Positions 1 to 12,241 are shown, counted from the stretch's first letter. The stretch is 64,000 bases of DNA from Plumapathes pennacea (GCA_964036295.1 OZ038464.1:20411443-20475442); one strand, 5' to 3'. Numbers and translations are program-made. Notes: generated by a model not told the origin, from the sequence alone.

Positions 1-976
1 TGACTATCCTACCACAGCTGTCGGTTTTGTAATTTGCACTAACGGCTGATCCGACCGAGAAACCCCCAACACCCCAACCCAGAGATCCCCACAGCCTCAC
101 TCGGCCATACTTTTGCGTCTCTCCGTCCAGGCTTTGTAAAGTTGCAGTGTCTGCCAGCATTTGAGTGGGTGCTGAAATCATAGTTCCCACCACAGTGACG
201 ATAAGAAGAAAGTTGAAGACGGCCGAGTCGCATGAAACATACGCTTGGTTCTGGAGAATGTCATCTTTTTCCATAGTGGCTTGTAGTTCTTCTTCACTTT
301 GTGCGATCTCCTCGAAAATATCTCGTAAAGGCCATTCGCTTTTTTCTTGACTTTTCTTTGAGGTGGGTCCATCTCTTGAAATGTTTTTCTGCTTGCTACA
401 AACTTTGCTTAAGCTTTCTAAAGACAAATACGAGTGTACAGGACTCAGAGCGATCTTTGGATGTGTAATGACCACGTTCCGATAATGCAGCACAATACTT
501 CCAGCCTCGCCTCTTTGTATATGCAGCAGCCCAACTTTTGAGTCGTTCGGTCGAACATTCTTTTGCAGGAATGCCACACCATCCCCTAGATCCTGAGGAT
601 AAAAGTCACAAGATTTTGATCGTGAACTGTCAGGAACGAGCGACAAAGAGAAGTTACAGACCAGCCACCCGAGAACCGACACCATCAGGAATGACTTGCT
701 CTTGCACAGCTTATCCGCGCATGCGCCCCAAATCGGTGTCATCAAGAACTGGATCAGAGGCCGAACACCAATCAGAACACCGGTTTGATGTGGTGACAGA
801 TGGAGCTGTTTAAAATACACGGGAAGATAAGGAAATAGCGACCCTACTGCCACGTAAAAGAAAGTGTAGAACGCCTTCGATATGGAAATCTTGTGATTTA
901 TACAGCTGTAGAACTTGCGTAGTGTTGGTTTCTTCTCGCAGCTCTCAGCAGACTCGTCTCGCGGTTGACTATCCAT
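1..976 (-). CDS. MFSD6-like major facilitator transporter, partial (N-terminal half)
   Basis: Translating the minus strand from the ATG at 976 gives an uninterrupted frame of at least 325 codons that runs off the left edge. A TAA lies in frame directly before the ATG, which fixes the start. After about 25 polar residues comes a first membrane segment with the motif VAVGSLFPYLPVYFKQL. It is followed by the family-typical GVLIGVRPLIQFLMTPIWGA and a second membrane pair, then a polar loop of about 110 residues with EWPLRDIF, and then MLADTATLQSL and YGRVRLWGSLGWG. These blocks align with the second transporter at 8945-12241 and with MFSD6/MFS_1-like proteins, multi-pass membrane proteins of poorly defined substrate. 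The frame is continuous where the 8945 gene has an intron (after DTATLQ-L). The C-terminal membrane segments lie outside the window. Family assignment is firm; substrate is unknown. Confidence 0.85.
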   Translation of the reverse strand, partial: MDSQPRDESAESCEKKPTLRKFYSCINHKISISKAFYTFFYVAVGSLFPYLPVYFKQLHLSPHQTGVLIGVRPLIQFLMTPIWGACADKLCKSKSFLMVSVLGWLVCNFSLSLVPDSSRSKSCDFYPQDLGDGVAFLQKNVRPNDSKVGLLHIQRGEAGSIVLHYRNVVITHPKIALSPVHSYLSLESLSKVCSKQKNISRDGPTSKKSQEKSEWPLRDIFEEIAQSEEELQATMEKDDILQNQAYVSCDSAVFNFLLIVTVVGTMISAPTQMLADTATLQSLDGETQKYGRVRLWGSLGWGVGGFSVGSAVSANYKTDSCGRIV

Positions 977-3669
977 TTACGATCAGGATCGTTGCACCAC
1001 CAGCAGAACCTAACGCCAAACGATCACTATTCTTTGACACCTTGACAAAGGCGCTATGTGAGACGGACTTTCTGGGACGACGACTTAATCTCTGTAACTG
1101 TCAAAGATCAAGAGAAAGTCGCAGCCCTGGAATGATGTCAGGCCTAGTTTTTGATACGTTCGCTCTAGCTACCTGTAGTATTTCCATAACATAACCGCAG
1201 CAACAAAAAATGGTTTACGGGTGACCTGTTGACGGGAAACTGCCCCCTAACAGAAAGATGTGTTAGATTTTCTTCTCGCTGTCCTCAGTTCAGAGCCGTA
1301 GGATTGCCCGACATAATAAATTACAATGGAACTTTTTTGACCAGCAGTCTCACGTGACCCCTTTATTTTGTCCAGTCTCTTCAAGAAATTGGATCATGAG
1401 GTCGCTGAAAGAAATTTTACTGTAGATTTTTCTTCCTTAAGTAATTGCATGGTGTTCAGAAAGCGGACGCGCTCATGTCTATTTGAAAGTACTACAGCCT
1501 TGATTTTCAATAAGCCGACCATGAACAGTCCTGAGTAGTATGGAACTTATGCTCAGTAAGGAACAAAATCCGAGCCTGCTGTTTCACTTGAAGTGGATCC
1601 ATATTCCATATCTAATCCGTGACTGAGGTGTCAATTTCACCTCTGCCTTGCGTTTCTGTTGAACGTTTAATTACTCGTCTCTAAAATTTATTAAGCGTGA
1701 TAAAACAATTTTCAAACGACCCATTTTGTCAACTTTGACTTCCGATCTGGCAGGTAGTTTATTAAAATTGCCGAGAAATAAGCTGAATCGTCTAGCCTCG
1801 TTATCACATCACTGATTTCAGGTTCCAAGTCCTTGATGCTGCAAAGCAGCTTGATATTTATTAGTCTTCAGGCTAATATAAACAATGGTCCCATATACTG
1901 TTCGGACCTGTCCGGCATTTCAGTTTAGCTTTACTGTGTAACAAATATATAAGCAAATGATGTGACTTCCTGCAGCATCATTTATCACATTACTGACCAA
2001 AGGGAAACACATTAAGAAGACTGCACAAAAAGTAACATAATAAAATAACATTCGACGAAAAGTGCTGACTCCACTAATAGTCAAGAATATAAAGGTAGGT
2101 GAACTAATTGATTCCAATTGAAATTAAACTGACTATTGTTTTGAGTTTCATGTCTCCAAATTGTATATATTTATTCTGATACGAAATCCTTCCATTGCCA
2201 TAATTGGGCATCAGTAGAAATTTTGCAGGGTGATAAATTGTATTTACCCTGTTAGCCATTTTTGCGATCCTCTTCCGCCTTGTTTAGTCTCGGTAAGTTG
2301 ATACTCAGCCACAATACTTTCGTTCATGACATCACAAAACTCTCATCACCGCTAAAAATGATGCTGCAGTTATCCCGCTGAGTGTTTTCTATTGCTCTGT
2401 TTTCTCGCAATCGAAAAAAGAACGCAGTATCTTCAAGAAGTTTCGGGGAGTTCCTTGGTTCGTTGAGGTGCCATTTAAGGGTTCACTCCACGTGTGTGGC
2501 CGACGTCTCGGCTACTCGATGAATTTTATGGACGAACTGTCGATGGCAACTTTGAAAGTGGAGGCCGACATTGCGAAAAGAACCATAGACCTGATGTTGC
2601 TTGTAAGTATCTTGGCTATCTTCTTTATTCGTTGCATATGGAACTTGTTATCGTCTGGCTGCTAATAACACAGCTAACTACTCATGCAAAGCATCAACAA
2701 TTGTTGAACCGTGTAACCTCAATGGGAGTGTCCGGTGGCATTGTTTATGGTTTCTTTAATAAGGTTTTTTAAAGGACGCGTCTGTTCATTTAAGTAAAAA
2801 AAGTGCGGTAAAGCAGAATTGAATGTTTGAGTGGAAAACACCATCTTCTTGTTAGTTCAACCGCTTTTGATGGCTCCGAGTCTGAAAAATTTCTTAAGCG
2901 ACCCATACACTGAGATGGCAACCGTATACAGATAGTCGTGTACCTCGATTTGTTTGTATAATTCGTATCGCTTCGCATTCATTATTTTTGTCAGCTAGCA
3001 GTGCAGTACATTCAAATCCTATCCTTAAAATGACCTGCGTTTTGGAGTACCTCTTGTTAGTTTGATCGACATTTTTATCATTAAGCGGTTGGTGGCCAAC
3101 TTGTTGTGCAATGTGAACACCTGCTAAGGGTTCGTGTACGAGAAAATGGGAAAAGGAGATGACTATACCAACAAAAAGAGTCACAGAGAGAACAGTCAAA
3201 TAAATTCGGAGATTAACGTTCCTGATCAGAAATAGAAGAGTAAAAAGTAAAGGTCATGTGAAATCTTAGTTTTACACAATTAAACATTGTTACGAGATTA
3301 AGATCAAAACATAAAGATCAGCCTGTCGACAGATAAAGATAACAGACGAATTATAGGGCGTGGTCAGATCTTTGCACAAGGTGACTTTAGTAGAAGAAAG
3401 GGAACCCCAAGCCTGGTGACTGAACAAACAGTAGTAAATACAGAATAGATCAGTTTTTACCTGTAGTGAGGATTATTCGCACAGATTCCGATCTGTCGTT
3501 GAACTTTTTACATGGGCGACCACTCAACGCTGTTGAACGAAATGAGCGGTTTTTCCGCCAGAGCTTTTTTCGCAATAACCGGCCAATAAACTCTGAGCTC
3601 ATTCTATTTTTCGTAAATTTCCTTGTCGTTTAGTAAACTCGGCAGAATCGTCTCAGTCAGTAGGATGCT
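977..3669. other. intergenic region between divergent transporter and SGNH genes
   Basis: No recognisable gene was found here. It holds the 5' flanks of the minus-strand transporter and the plus-strand SGNH gene, and probably both promoters. A short exon-like stretch at about 2468-2605 ends in a reasonable splice donor (TTGCTTGTAAGTAT), but its frames give no known protein. Confidence 0.4.
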
Positions 3670-6600
3670 ATGTGCATATTCCTGACGAGGGCACAGCTTT
3701 ACTACATTTTTACGCTTTGTATAGGTGAGAAAAGCGCGGCGATGAGTACAAAAAATGGAAACAGTAAATCATCATCAACGCCACAACCCTCCTCAGTTCC
3801 CAAAAGGAACCTTGGGAAACGACTCCACCGTCTGAATCCACAGTCACGCTTGGAAGATGTCAGCAGTGGTCATACATGCACTGATCGATTTACCGAGCTG
3901 GTCTCATGTAACCGTGGCTACGGCTCAGTGGCGTTGTACGCCGTGTTTTCTATATTTATTTTAGCTTTTTTGTACGTCATATGGAAGATTGTTAGTGCCC
4001 ACACCTCCAGGTCAGGACACGCGAGAAGGCCTGGGCCTACAAATTCATCTTCCGCGACTAAAATCGCGCCAACAGCCCACTCTTTGAATGGCAATGTGAC
4101 TTTACTGAAATGGATGCAGAAGGAACGTGGTGCAGGGACAATTAGTCACATTGTGCATCACGCACTGCCTCAGAATAGCAAAGGAAGAGGTCCAAAAAGG
4201 TTGAAAATTCACTTGACTGATGACAACAAAAAGGACAGGATCCAGTCAATAAGTCGTGATAACCAAAGGGACAGGATCCAGTCGATAAATATTGATAGCG
4301 CACCTCCAAGGTACACTATACCCACATCAACGACTAACCCACCAACCAGCCTGAAACAGAAAGAACCGTTGAGAAACTACTTTGTCCCAACCGACTGGAT
4401 AACAAGCCCATCAATACGCGAACCAGCCGTTGTCGAGGGTGCCTCACTTCCTGCTGATTATAGTGACTTCTTCAGACCGAACAGGGAAAATGATTTCTTC
4501 AAAGGAGAAGAGATCACAGCCGGGATAGGAAGATCGACGCAGGGGACTTCTGATTACGACGACAGTAGAAAACGAGAATGGCTAAGATGGGAAGCGAAGA
4601 GAACGCAAATGCCTGGTGTATCCTACGGAGATCTTCCAGCCCGGGGTCCTTACAGATCTTACAGAAAACAAAATCTTCAAGACGTTTATGACTTAACTTA
4701 CCATGGAGACGATCGTTACAGAGAAATCCCGCACAATCCCGGAAGACCCAGGCTTCTATCTTCGTTTGACGGAGATTCCGCAGAAAGGCCTTCCAATACG
4801 ATAAGAACTGAACACATAGAAAAGACGTTCAAGACAAAAGAGGAGCCTTACCAAAGGCACAGTTATCACCGATACTTTATAAGACATCGTAAACATCATA
4901 ATAGACAAGGCAACTTCCACGAGAGAAAAAGCTTTAGAAATAATGTCGATGAAGTTGGTCATCACACAGAGAGAGAGCTTTCGAGACACACTACTGAAGG
5001 CCATCATCAACATCATTTCCATCAACACCAGCCTCGTATCCAATTCCAACGACTCATTCACCACAAGAGAGTTAAACACAGACACGACAATATCTACCTA
5101 GGAAGGCAAGCACACAGACACCGTCATAATTACATCGGTTACAAGAACAAGGAAGAGCATCGAACCGCACTTAAAGAAAAACACAGAAAAGCATGGAAGC
5201 CACACCCACGAGGGGTCCAGTTCCACACCTGGAAACCTGTTCATCGACTGGTCAAACACGTCTCCAGGAGCAGCTTAAAAAGACACAAGAAGCATGGAAT
5301 AAGACACCATTCAAATATAGTTCCCAAACACACAATACCCAAGCCCTCCAAGCCAGTTCATCCGCCACAGCGCCCTCGTGTTCACGTGTTAGGTTACAGA
5401 CGCTATCTGCAATATCGACGTCATCATTCGTTCCAAGAGGAGTCTCGCGGGAAATGGCGGAAGAGTCGACATCGCATTCGAACTTGCAAGACGTTGCATA
5501 CATCTGCAACAACTGGAACGGTCAAATTGTCCAGGACAAAGTACAAGAGTAAGTTCTTGTACACCTTACTGGTATGCAAACCGGTAAGATTTAGAATTCA
5601 TCGACATCGGCGGAAGTTAGAAGTTCGCAGAGTGCAGCTTTGTCACAATAGATGGTACATCACAAGAGGATTGATCCACGTCAAGAAGACTATTGAATCA
5701 CCAGCTATCCCGAGCTACACTGTACGCCTCTGTACACATTCCTACGCACGTAAGATGAAGCTAAAGTCACGTTTTGGAGAAGCAAAACACAAGAGCACCA
5801 CAAGTCGGCATGGTGCAAGAAAATTTGCCGCTAAACACCGCAGACACCATGCAAAGAAAGTAAATCAGAAGAAGCATCGCAAAACAAGGAAGAAGCTCAG
5901 AGCAAGGAAAAGCAAGAAAACGTTAGTTCACAAGCACAAGAAAGCCAAACGTTTGAGACACAAATCTGCGAAGAACCATCACATTCACCATTTGTCTAGG
6001 AAGGCAAAAGAAACTAGAAAGAATTCCGGGGTCACTAAGAAGGATTTCATACATCGCAATCCTTCAGGGAAGAGAAGCAAACAGTTAAACGCGAAGGGGA
6101 GTTCTCGCAACGATTTTTTCGTCAAACTGATGCAGGTCTTGAAACTTGCAAAACAGAATCAAACGACACATGGAGATGTCTTCGAAAGTCTCGAACATGC
6201 TGTGAAACGGATTATACAAAGACACCGACCTAGCAAGCACCACGAGAACGCCACCAAAAATATCAAAGAATCCGCTAAGGTACCAAAGAACAGCAGAGGT
6301 CATATAAACAGCAAAGCAACATCAGTTCTAAAGGCTAATATGCCTAACGTCAGCAAGGATTTTATTCAGAACGTTCTGGTTAAGGTACTACCTTTTGTTC
6401 TGCAAAGTGTAAAATCTAACAGCAGCAGCGAGGTACGACCAACAGTGGCCACAGCAAAGACAGCAAAGCCAACAACCACACCCAAACCAACCACCAAAAC
6501 CAAGCAAACAAACATACCCGAACCAACCACTAAAGCCAAAACAACGACTGCAACACCAAGTGGCGGTGATATGGAAGCTGTTCTCAAAAGTATTCTTCCT

Positions 6601-7674
6601 TTACTTTTGAAGAAGGCCCATCAGCCACAGGCTACTCAGGCTACGACCACAAAACCCACTGTTGCGAAAACAACAACAGCACCGACTGAACCTAAAAACA
6701 AAAAGATTAAAGACTTGTTGGCAAGTCTTGGTCTTGGGTCGCTAGATTTAGGAAGCCTTGGGAAACTAAATACGAAGACCAAACCAACTCAAAAAGTACC
6801 GGACACTACACGCTCGACAAGCACGGCTACACCTACCACAAGAACTCCGTGGGCTCCGGAACTCCCACTGCCTACTACTAGGAGAACATTGCCGCCTCCC
6901 CCGCCACCACCACCACCACCGCTACCAAAGCCCCGTCCTTTAGTGTCGGCGAAGCCAGTCCAGCCTCCTTCTGCCTTGATTCCAAATCGAAACGTTGCAG
7001 CAATCCCCAATCCATTCACAAAACACATTTTATGCTTTGGAGACAGCCTAACTAATGGATTTTATAACCACGGGAAGAACTTCCATCCTTACAGCATAAG
7101 GTTGAATCAACTGCTGAACTCCAATGGACAAGGCATGCATTACCACGTGGATACCTCAGGAAAAGTCGGTGAGATGGTTCACGGAAGCATGACCAAGAGG
7201 TTTCCCATGGTCTTAGGAAACACGTCACAAGTTGATTGGGCGATCATTTTGGGCGGGACAAATGACGTTGCGCACGTGAAGAACTTTGGAGATGACGATG
7301 CGTTCATGACTCAGCTGATCAATGTTTGGAAGCCAAAGATTGTACAGGACATTCTTTCGCTTCACCAAACCGCGTACAGATTCGGTGCACGCACGGTGCT
7401 ATTGACAATACCCGAAAGCGCCTACGAGGCGTGGCCTAGTTTCAAGACTCTTTGGGTGATGCGCACTGCGATTAACCAAGACCTGAGAGAATTTGCGCAA
7501 AACTCACATGGAAAGACAGTACTTTGCGACCTGGCCATCAAGCTTCCCAGGCACACTCTGCCAGCTAAAGCCCAGGCCCTCCTCTGGAATGATCACCTTC
7601 ATCCGACTCCTTATGGGTATGACCGAATGGCGGACATTATTTATCAATGTATGAAACCATACTTAAGAAGGTAG
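3670..7674 (+). CDS. membrane-anchored basic His-rich protein with C-terminal SGNH hydrolase domain
   Basis: One exon encodes up to 1334 aa. In this numbering, residues about 86-105 form a single hydrophobic segment (VALYAVFSIFILAFLYVIW), so a type II membrane protein with most of its mass outside is likely. Residues about 385-840 are extremely rich in His, Lys and Arg. A Thr/Pro/Lys mucin-like part follows, then a run of ten prolines near residue 1085. The last 215 residues form an SGNH/GDSL hydrolase domain. Block I is LCFGDSLTNGF (nucleophile Ser about 1125), a block II glycine lies in the GKVGEMVHG region, block III is GGTND (about 1194), and block V is NDHLHPTPYGY (Asp and His about 1307-1310). 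All catalytic positions are present, so an esterase or deacetylase is plausible, though the substrate is unknown. A second start at 3742 (Met25, context gcggcgATGa) would remove a hydrophobic leader and may be the true one. Confidence 0.8.
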   Translation: MCIFLTRAQLYYIFTLCIGEKSAAMSTKNGNSKSSSTPQPSSVPKRNLGKRLHRLNPQSRLEDVSSGHTCTDRFTELVSCNRGYGSVALYAVFSIFILAFLYVIWKIVSAHTSRSGHARRPGPTNSSSATKIAPTAHSLNGNVTLLKWMQKERGAGTISHIVHHALPQNSKGRGPKRLKIHLTDDNKKDRIQSISRDNQRDRIQSINIDSAPPRYTIPTSTTNPPTSLKQKEPLRNYFVPTDWITSPSIREPAVVEGASLPADYSDFFRPNRENDFFKGEEITAGIGRSTQGTSDYDDSRKREWLRWEAKRTQMPGVSYGDLPARGPYRSYRKQNLQDVYDLTYHGDDRYREIPHNPGRPRLLSSFDGDSAERPSNTIRTEHIEKTFKTKEEPYQRHSYHRYFIRHRKHHNRQGNFHERKSFRNNVDEVGHHTERELSRHTTEGHHQHHFHQHQPRIQFQRLIHHKRVKHRHDNIYLGRQAHRHRHNYIGYKNKEEHRTALKEKHRKAWKPHPRGVQFHTWKPVHRLVKHVSRSSLKRHKKHGIRHHSNIVPKHTIPKPSKPVHPPQRPRVHVLGYRRYLQYRRHHSFQEESRGKWRKSRHRIRTCKTLHTSATTGTVKLSRTKYKSKFLYTLLVCKPVRFRIHRHRRKLEVRRVQLCHNRWYITRGLIHVKKTIESPAIPSYTVRLCTHSYARKMKLKSRFGEAKHKSTTSRHGARKFAAKHRRHHAKKVNQKKHRKTRKKLRARKSKKTLVHKHKKAKRLRHKSAKNHHIHHLSRKAKETRKNSGVTKKDFIHRNPSGKRSKQLNAKGSSRNDFFVKLMQVLKLAKQNQTTHGDVFESLEHAVKRIIQRHRPSKHHENATKNIKESAKVPKNSRGHINSKATSVLKANMPNVSKDFIQNVLVKVLPFVLQSVKSNSSSEVRPTVATAKTAKPTTTPKPTTKTKQTNIPEPTTKAKTTTATPSGGDMEAVLKSILPLLLKKAHQPQATQATTTKPTVAKTTTAPTEPKNKKIKDLLASLGLGSLDLGSLGKLNTKTKPTQKVPDTTRSTSTATPTTRTPWAPELPLPTTRRTLPPPPPPPPPPLPKPRPLVSAKPVQPPSALIPNRNVAAIPNPFTKHILCFGDSLTNGFYNHGKNFHPYSIRLNQLLNSNGQGMHYHVDTSGKVGEMVHGSMTKRFPMVLGNTSQVDWAIILGGTNDVAHVKNFGDDDAFMTQLINVWKPKIVQDILSLHQTAYRFGARTVLLTIPESAYEAWPSFKTLWVMRTAINQDLREFAQNSHGKTVLCDLAIKLPRHTLPAKAQALLWNDHLHPTPYGYDRMADIIYQCMKPYLRR

Positions 7675-8944
7675 GACACAAGAACAGCAGCGAATTTTTT
7701 TCTGCTTTACGAGACGGCACTTTGCCAATCTTGTTCCTCTAAAATCTTGAATCGGAAAAAACAAATTCAGGTCAAAACGACCTTCTAAAATAAGTCTAGA
7801 CCCAGGGAGGTCAAGAGAACTATGCACACAACATTTTAATTGTTGTTGAAGTTTAGATCAAATCTTTTAACCTTATGAACATAAATGCTTAGCTTGCTTG
7901 ATGCTTTAGCTTTCTTATTCTTACAACGATAAAACAATCGAGTTTAAAAGGCAAATACCAGAATGAATCAAACTACTGTTCTTTTATAAACAGGTTTAAT
8001 AGTCCCTTTGCAGCTAAAAATGATTTCTCAGTCCCTACGCGTGTGACATAACGCGCTAAAACACTGAATGTGACTAAATTCGGCCAGTTTTGTTCAGTAA
8101 TTGGACGATGGACATCATGGCGACTGTACCATGTGAACTATAGCTGCAAAGCCAGTCGGGTAACACGTCACCCGGGCACATATGTTGCACTGCCTAATGA
8201 GCTCTGAGAAATAGGTCCAGCTAGTATTGCCTGTTATCAACTGACACGAGGCCCCACACATTTATACTTGAGAATTTGATATTGGCTTAGTAATAAGCGC
8301 AGTGTTAATGCTTTATAGAGAGTTCAAGTACAACTTTAGCATAACCGAGCAAATAGCGAAGACAATATATCGCTATTTATTTGTACAGTTATATATTTAC
8401 TCAGCCATCTACAGTTCTAATGGCGATCAAAATAAGTTACATAGAACCCGGTCGTACCTGGGAATTTAGTCGATAATAACTCAGCATCGAGAGCAATACG
8501 ACGGCTTCTTCAGTGTTTGGTAGCAACTTGCTGACATAAATTTCTGGCGACAAGCGCTGTTTGCACTTTAAATGATGCAAATGTCGATATTAATGTCGTT
8601 AAAGTTACGAGTGCGACCGGAGCCTTATCCTGCATTAAAATTTCCAAACAACTCTTTAACGCTTTTTATGAAACACTGTGTGTTGCTACAGTATGTAGGG
8701 TATCGTAGGTCACGCAGCTACTGTTTTACCACAAGTTAAACGCAAATTTAGCCGGACAAGCATTCTGACATGTCAGCCAGCTTTGATTGACAGTCTCGAG
8801 GGCGTAGCCGCGCTGGCAACAGCATGTGGGCATCAAAAATCACATTCAAGTGAATTTGACACAGCTGACCGAAAGTGTTAACTGGTACCTGTTAAAATTT
8901 ACTCGACTGGAAAAATAGACTTTTTATGGAACAATAACAGAACA
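7675..8944. other. intergenic region
   Basis: This is AT-rich spacer without a supported gene. It should contain the SGNH gene 3' UTR and the promoter of the MFSD6-like gene that starts at 8945. I see no clear repeat or RNA gene. Confidence 0.4.
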
Positions 8945-11900
8945 ATGGCCACTGGAGAGCAACACTCGCACAATTCTCTTTATCCTGTGAAAAGTTTAAA
9001 CAAACAGCGGGAATGGGAAGAATATACACAAACATCGGATGAGAGAGAAGAAGAAGAACTCTATGGGTTATCGATGATTCTTTTCAATGAAGTAGACACA
9101 AGACAAACAGAAAACTATGGCCAAGAAAACGGGCTACCGAGCACAAACTCCGCCGAAGCGGAAGATGAAGAAGAAGCCGATTATCAAGGACATCACGAAC
9201 CAGATAAAAAATGCTGCGGCTGTTGGACTCAAGCTTGCCCCCAAATCAATGAACAATTAATCGTTTTCAAGGCATTTAATTTCTTCTTTTTCGCGGCAGT
9301 TGGGTCTCTATTCCCCTACCTATCCGTATTTTATAAACAAATATGGCTTACGGCGAGAGAAACTGGAATTCTTCTGGGTATGAGACCACTAATTCAACTT
9401 GCAGCCACCCCCATGTGGGGAATAATCGCGGATACTTATAGCAAAGGTAAGCTTATATTTATGGTTTCGTTGGTAGCCTGGTTGGTTTCAAACTATTCCC
9501 TGTCCTTAGTTTCACCCATTCGTCACCTCGGATTTTGTAAGGACAATGAAACGATTGGGTTGACAGCGGAGATAATCGATGCGCTCAAACATGGATCATC
9601 GCACCACGGAGAAAGCCACCAATTTAACGCTGTAAAAACGTCAACCAATGCTTCGCATCCTAACATTTCAGAAACTGTTTTCCACCGTTCGCTACCTCAG
9701 CATTCCGATTTTAGTAATTTAAAACAAGCATTGGATAGAATGAAAAGGGCTTCGACAAAACCCGAAGAGTTAGGGCTCAGTCCCGTGCAGAGATGGCCGT
9801 CCAGTTTTACAAAAGTACAGACTGCGCGTATCAATAATCAAGTGAGGGAGACTGGCGCAAAATCTCTGAATAAAAATACTATCAAGTTTCTAAAGCGAAC
9901 CAGACGCACCAACCTAGCAGCAACCAATGAGAAGTCAGGATACGTGGATCCCTCTCCACAAAACTCGATGAATTGGGCCGATACGGGAGTTGTATTGGGC
10001 GATTTGACGAAAGAGAGAACAGAGAGAACGTTTGACTTCCTGAACATGGAAGGGCACTATCCGTGGCCTCTCGATATGATATCCAACTATGCTTTGACAC
10101 AAGACTCCATCGAGTGGAAAAAACTGAACCATGATAAACATCTATTCACTCTGTTGTTTCTCGTCACATTCATTGGAAATCTCATCGCAGCTCCTGCGGT
10201 CACTTTGGCGGACACAGCAACACTCCAAGCTCTGGGTGAGTATCGTGACCTTTGACCTCTAAACTTGTAACTCAATCAGTGTATATCCCACGTGTGATTT
10301 AACACAACTATGGCGACAACTAATTCGCCACCACATTTGCCAATGTTAGTAAACACGAAATGCAATTGCACGACGCCGTATTCTAGTACAACTAAGCGTT
10401 CTTAGGGGACAACCTCTGGCAAGTTCCACTCTTGGTCTGTCTACACTACGTTAAAAATCTGAAAGTCATGCCGACAAAAATGCCCTACAAAACATCACTC
10501 GAATGAACATACTTAGTAATAGTTTGTAAAGTAATGGCGTGGAGACTAAAAAGCCCTGTCGTCAACCTTTGGATTACCGAACGCTTGACAACACAAAATA
10601 TAAAGTATATGAATACCGTGCAGCCCTATACTAGCTTGCAGAGAATCACGGGAAGAGAGCAAGAAGCACTGCCTTACCTCCAGTTGCAGACACCTTTCCA
10701 CCACCTCCATACAAGTTAGAGCGACATAAGATACAGAGATGTGTCCTCCTCTCCCTCTGCTTTACATCCTTTCCCCGCAGTAGAAAGTCGCTCCATCCGG
10801 TACGTCACTGAACCAATTATTTACTGCTCGTGTCAAAGGACAAGAGCACTTCGATCCGGAAACTAGTAAGCTTTACAAAACTTTAGGCATATATAAATGA
10901 CTTTCTTGTGAACGCAGATGTTGAAATCACTTCGCGAAGACGCCAAACGCAAGATTGCAGTCAATCACGACAAATCCAAAATGGCCGAAATTCTTCCCTT
11001 GACCCCATTTCCCCACAAACGTAACTCGGTCCCAATGTGACGTCATGGGAGCCATGTTGGATGGCATGAGATGCTGGCACGATTGAACACAACGCGTTTC
11101 CGTTTAAAAATGCATCGAAAAAGATTCATTTCGCCCGTTCCGTCCGCTACTGACACTAGAACGATGTCTACTAACGAACTCCGAAACTGGGAGACTTTTG
11201 GAAGAAGTGTGGACGGAGAGGTTCTCAGAGTGGGCCAAAGTGGAGGTTTTCGAAAACGTGTAAAAAGATTGACCTCTAAAAAATGATGCTAAGGGGTGTT
11301 AATTGTCAAGACGTTTTGCATTTTATGTATTCAACCGCATACAACTCAAACACTTTATATTTTCTTTTTCCTTCCACTGTTTGAATTCCTACATAGGAGA
11401 TTTCCCAGAAGACTACGGAAAGCAACGTCTGTGGGGAGCGTTTGGCTGGGGTTTAGGCGCATTTATTGTGGGTTCTAGCCTAAATACCGTCCAGGAACTG
11501 AAGAACTGCAACAACCCCTTGAGTGTTGACTACATGCCTTGTTTCTATGCCTTCGCTTTCCTGATGGGGATCGCCCTACTTGTAGGCGCGCTTGTTGAAT
11601 TCCGCGCCTGCGGTGCCGAGGCTGAGGTCAGCGTCTGGGTAGGAATCAAGTCGTTTTGCAGTTGTCGCTATGTTTACTTCATACTCACAATTCTTCACTG
11701 CGGCTGCGCACTGGGTTTCATTGAGGTGTTTCTGTTCTGGCACTTGGAGGACCTAGGAGGTACTCAGCTATTGTTCAGTATAATAACAGCTATGCATTGC
11801 GTTTCAGAAGTGGTTGTTTATCGCTTATCAGGACAACTTATCAAACTATTCGGCCATAACATACTAATCTATGCGGGCCTCGCTTGCTATGCCGTCCGGT

Positions 11901-12241
11901 TCTTTGTGTACGCCGTCACACAAAGCAGTTGGCTCGTCCTTCCGTTTGAACTTCTACACGGCGTCACGACCGCGGCTGTATGGTCAGCGGCAGTCACTTA
12001 TGTCGGGCTCATTTCCGGTGCACCTACAACCATGCAAGGCATCCTGGGAAGTGTGCATTGGAGTCTTGGGGGAGGGGGAGGGGGCATAGTTGGCGGGTTC
12101 CTCGTCAGCTACGTGGGAGCAGCGCGATCCTTTTCCATATTTGGTATTCTAACTGTGGTAGATCTGCTGCTGTTTATTTTAGTCAATAACTGGAAGTTTA
12201 TTTGTCCGTCAAATACACAACACAAGAAACGTACTTTGTAA
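8945..12241 (+). CDS. MFSD6: MFSD6-like major facilitator transporter, complete, two exons
   Basis: Exon 1 is 8945-10235 and exon 2 is 11397-12241 (TAA at 12239-12241), with a phase-1 intron (donor CTGG/GTGAGT, acceptor CTACATAG/GAG), predicting 711 aa, near the usual MFSD6 length. An acidic cytosolic N-terminus of about 105 aa is followed by the first membrane segment (FFFFAAVGSLFPYLSVFY) and the family motif GILLGMRPLIQLAATPMWG. A long polar loop of about 190 residues ends in HYPWPLDMI. The next membrane segments carry LADTATLQALG and, across the intron, DYGKQRLWGAFGWGLGAF. At least six more hydrophobic segments and a Gly-rich SLGGGGGGIVGGF complete the fold. It is a paralogue of the gene at 1-976. 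Its stop lies 68 bp from the stop of the convergent GPCR. Family assignment is firm; substrate is not known. Confidence 0.88.
10236..11396 (+). other. intron of the MFSD6-like gene
   Basis: This 1161-bp intron starts GTGAGT and ends TACATAG after a pyrimidine-rich stretch. It contains no coding signal I can support. A palindromic TGACGTCA (CRE/ATF-type) octamer sits at 11038-11045, which could be chance. The open frame extending upstream of exon 2 to 11303 is intron sequence. Confidence 0.75.

Noticed and set aside
4756-5085. Minus-strand frames antisense to the SGNH gene
   Set aside because: These are shadows of the purine-rich His/Lys/Arg coding sequence on the plus strand.
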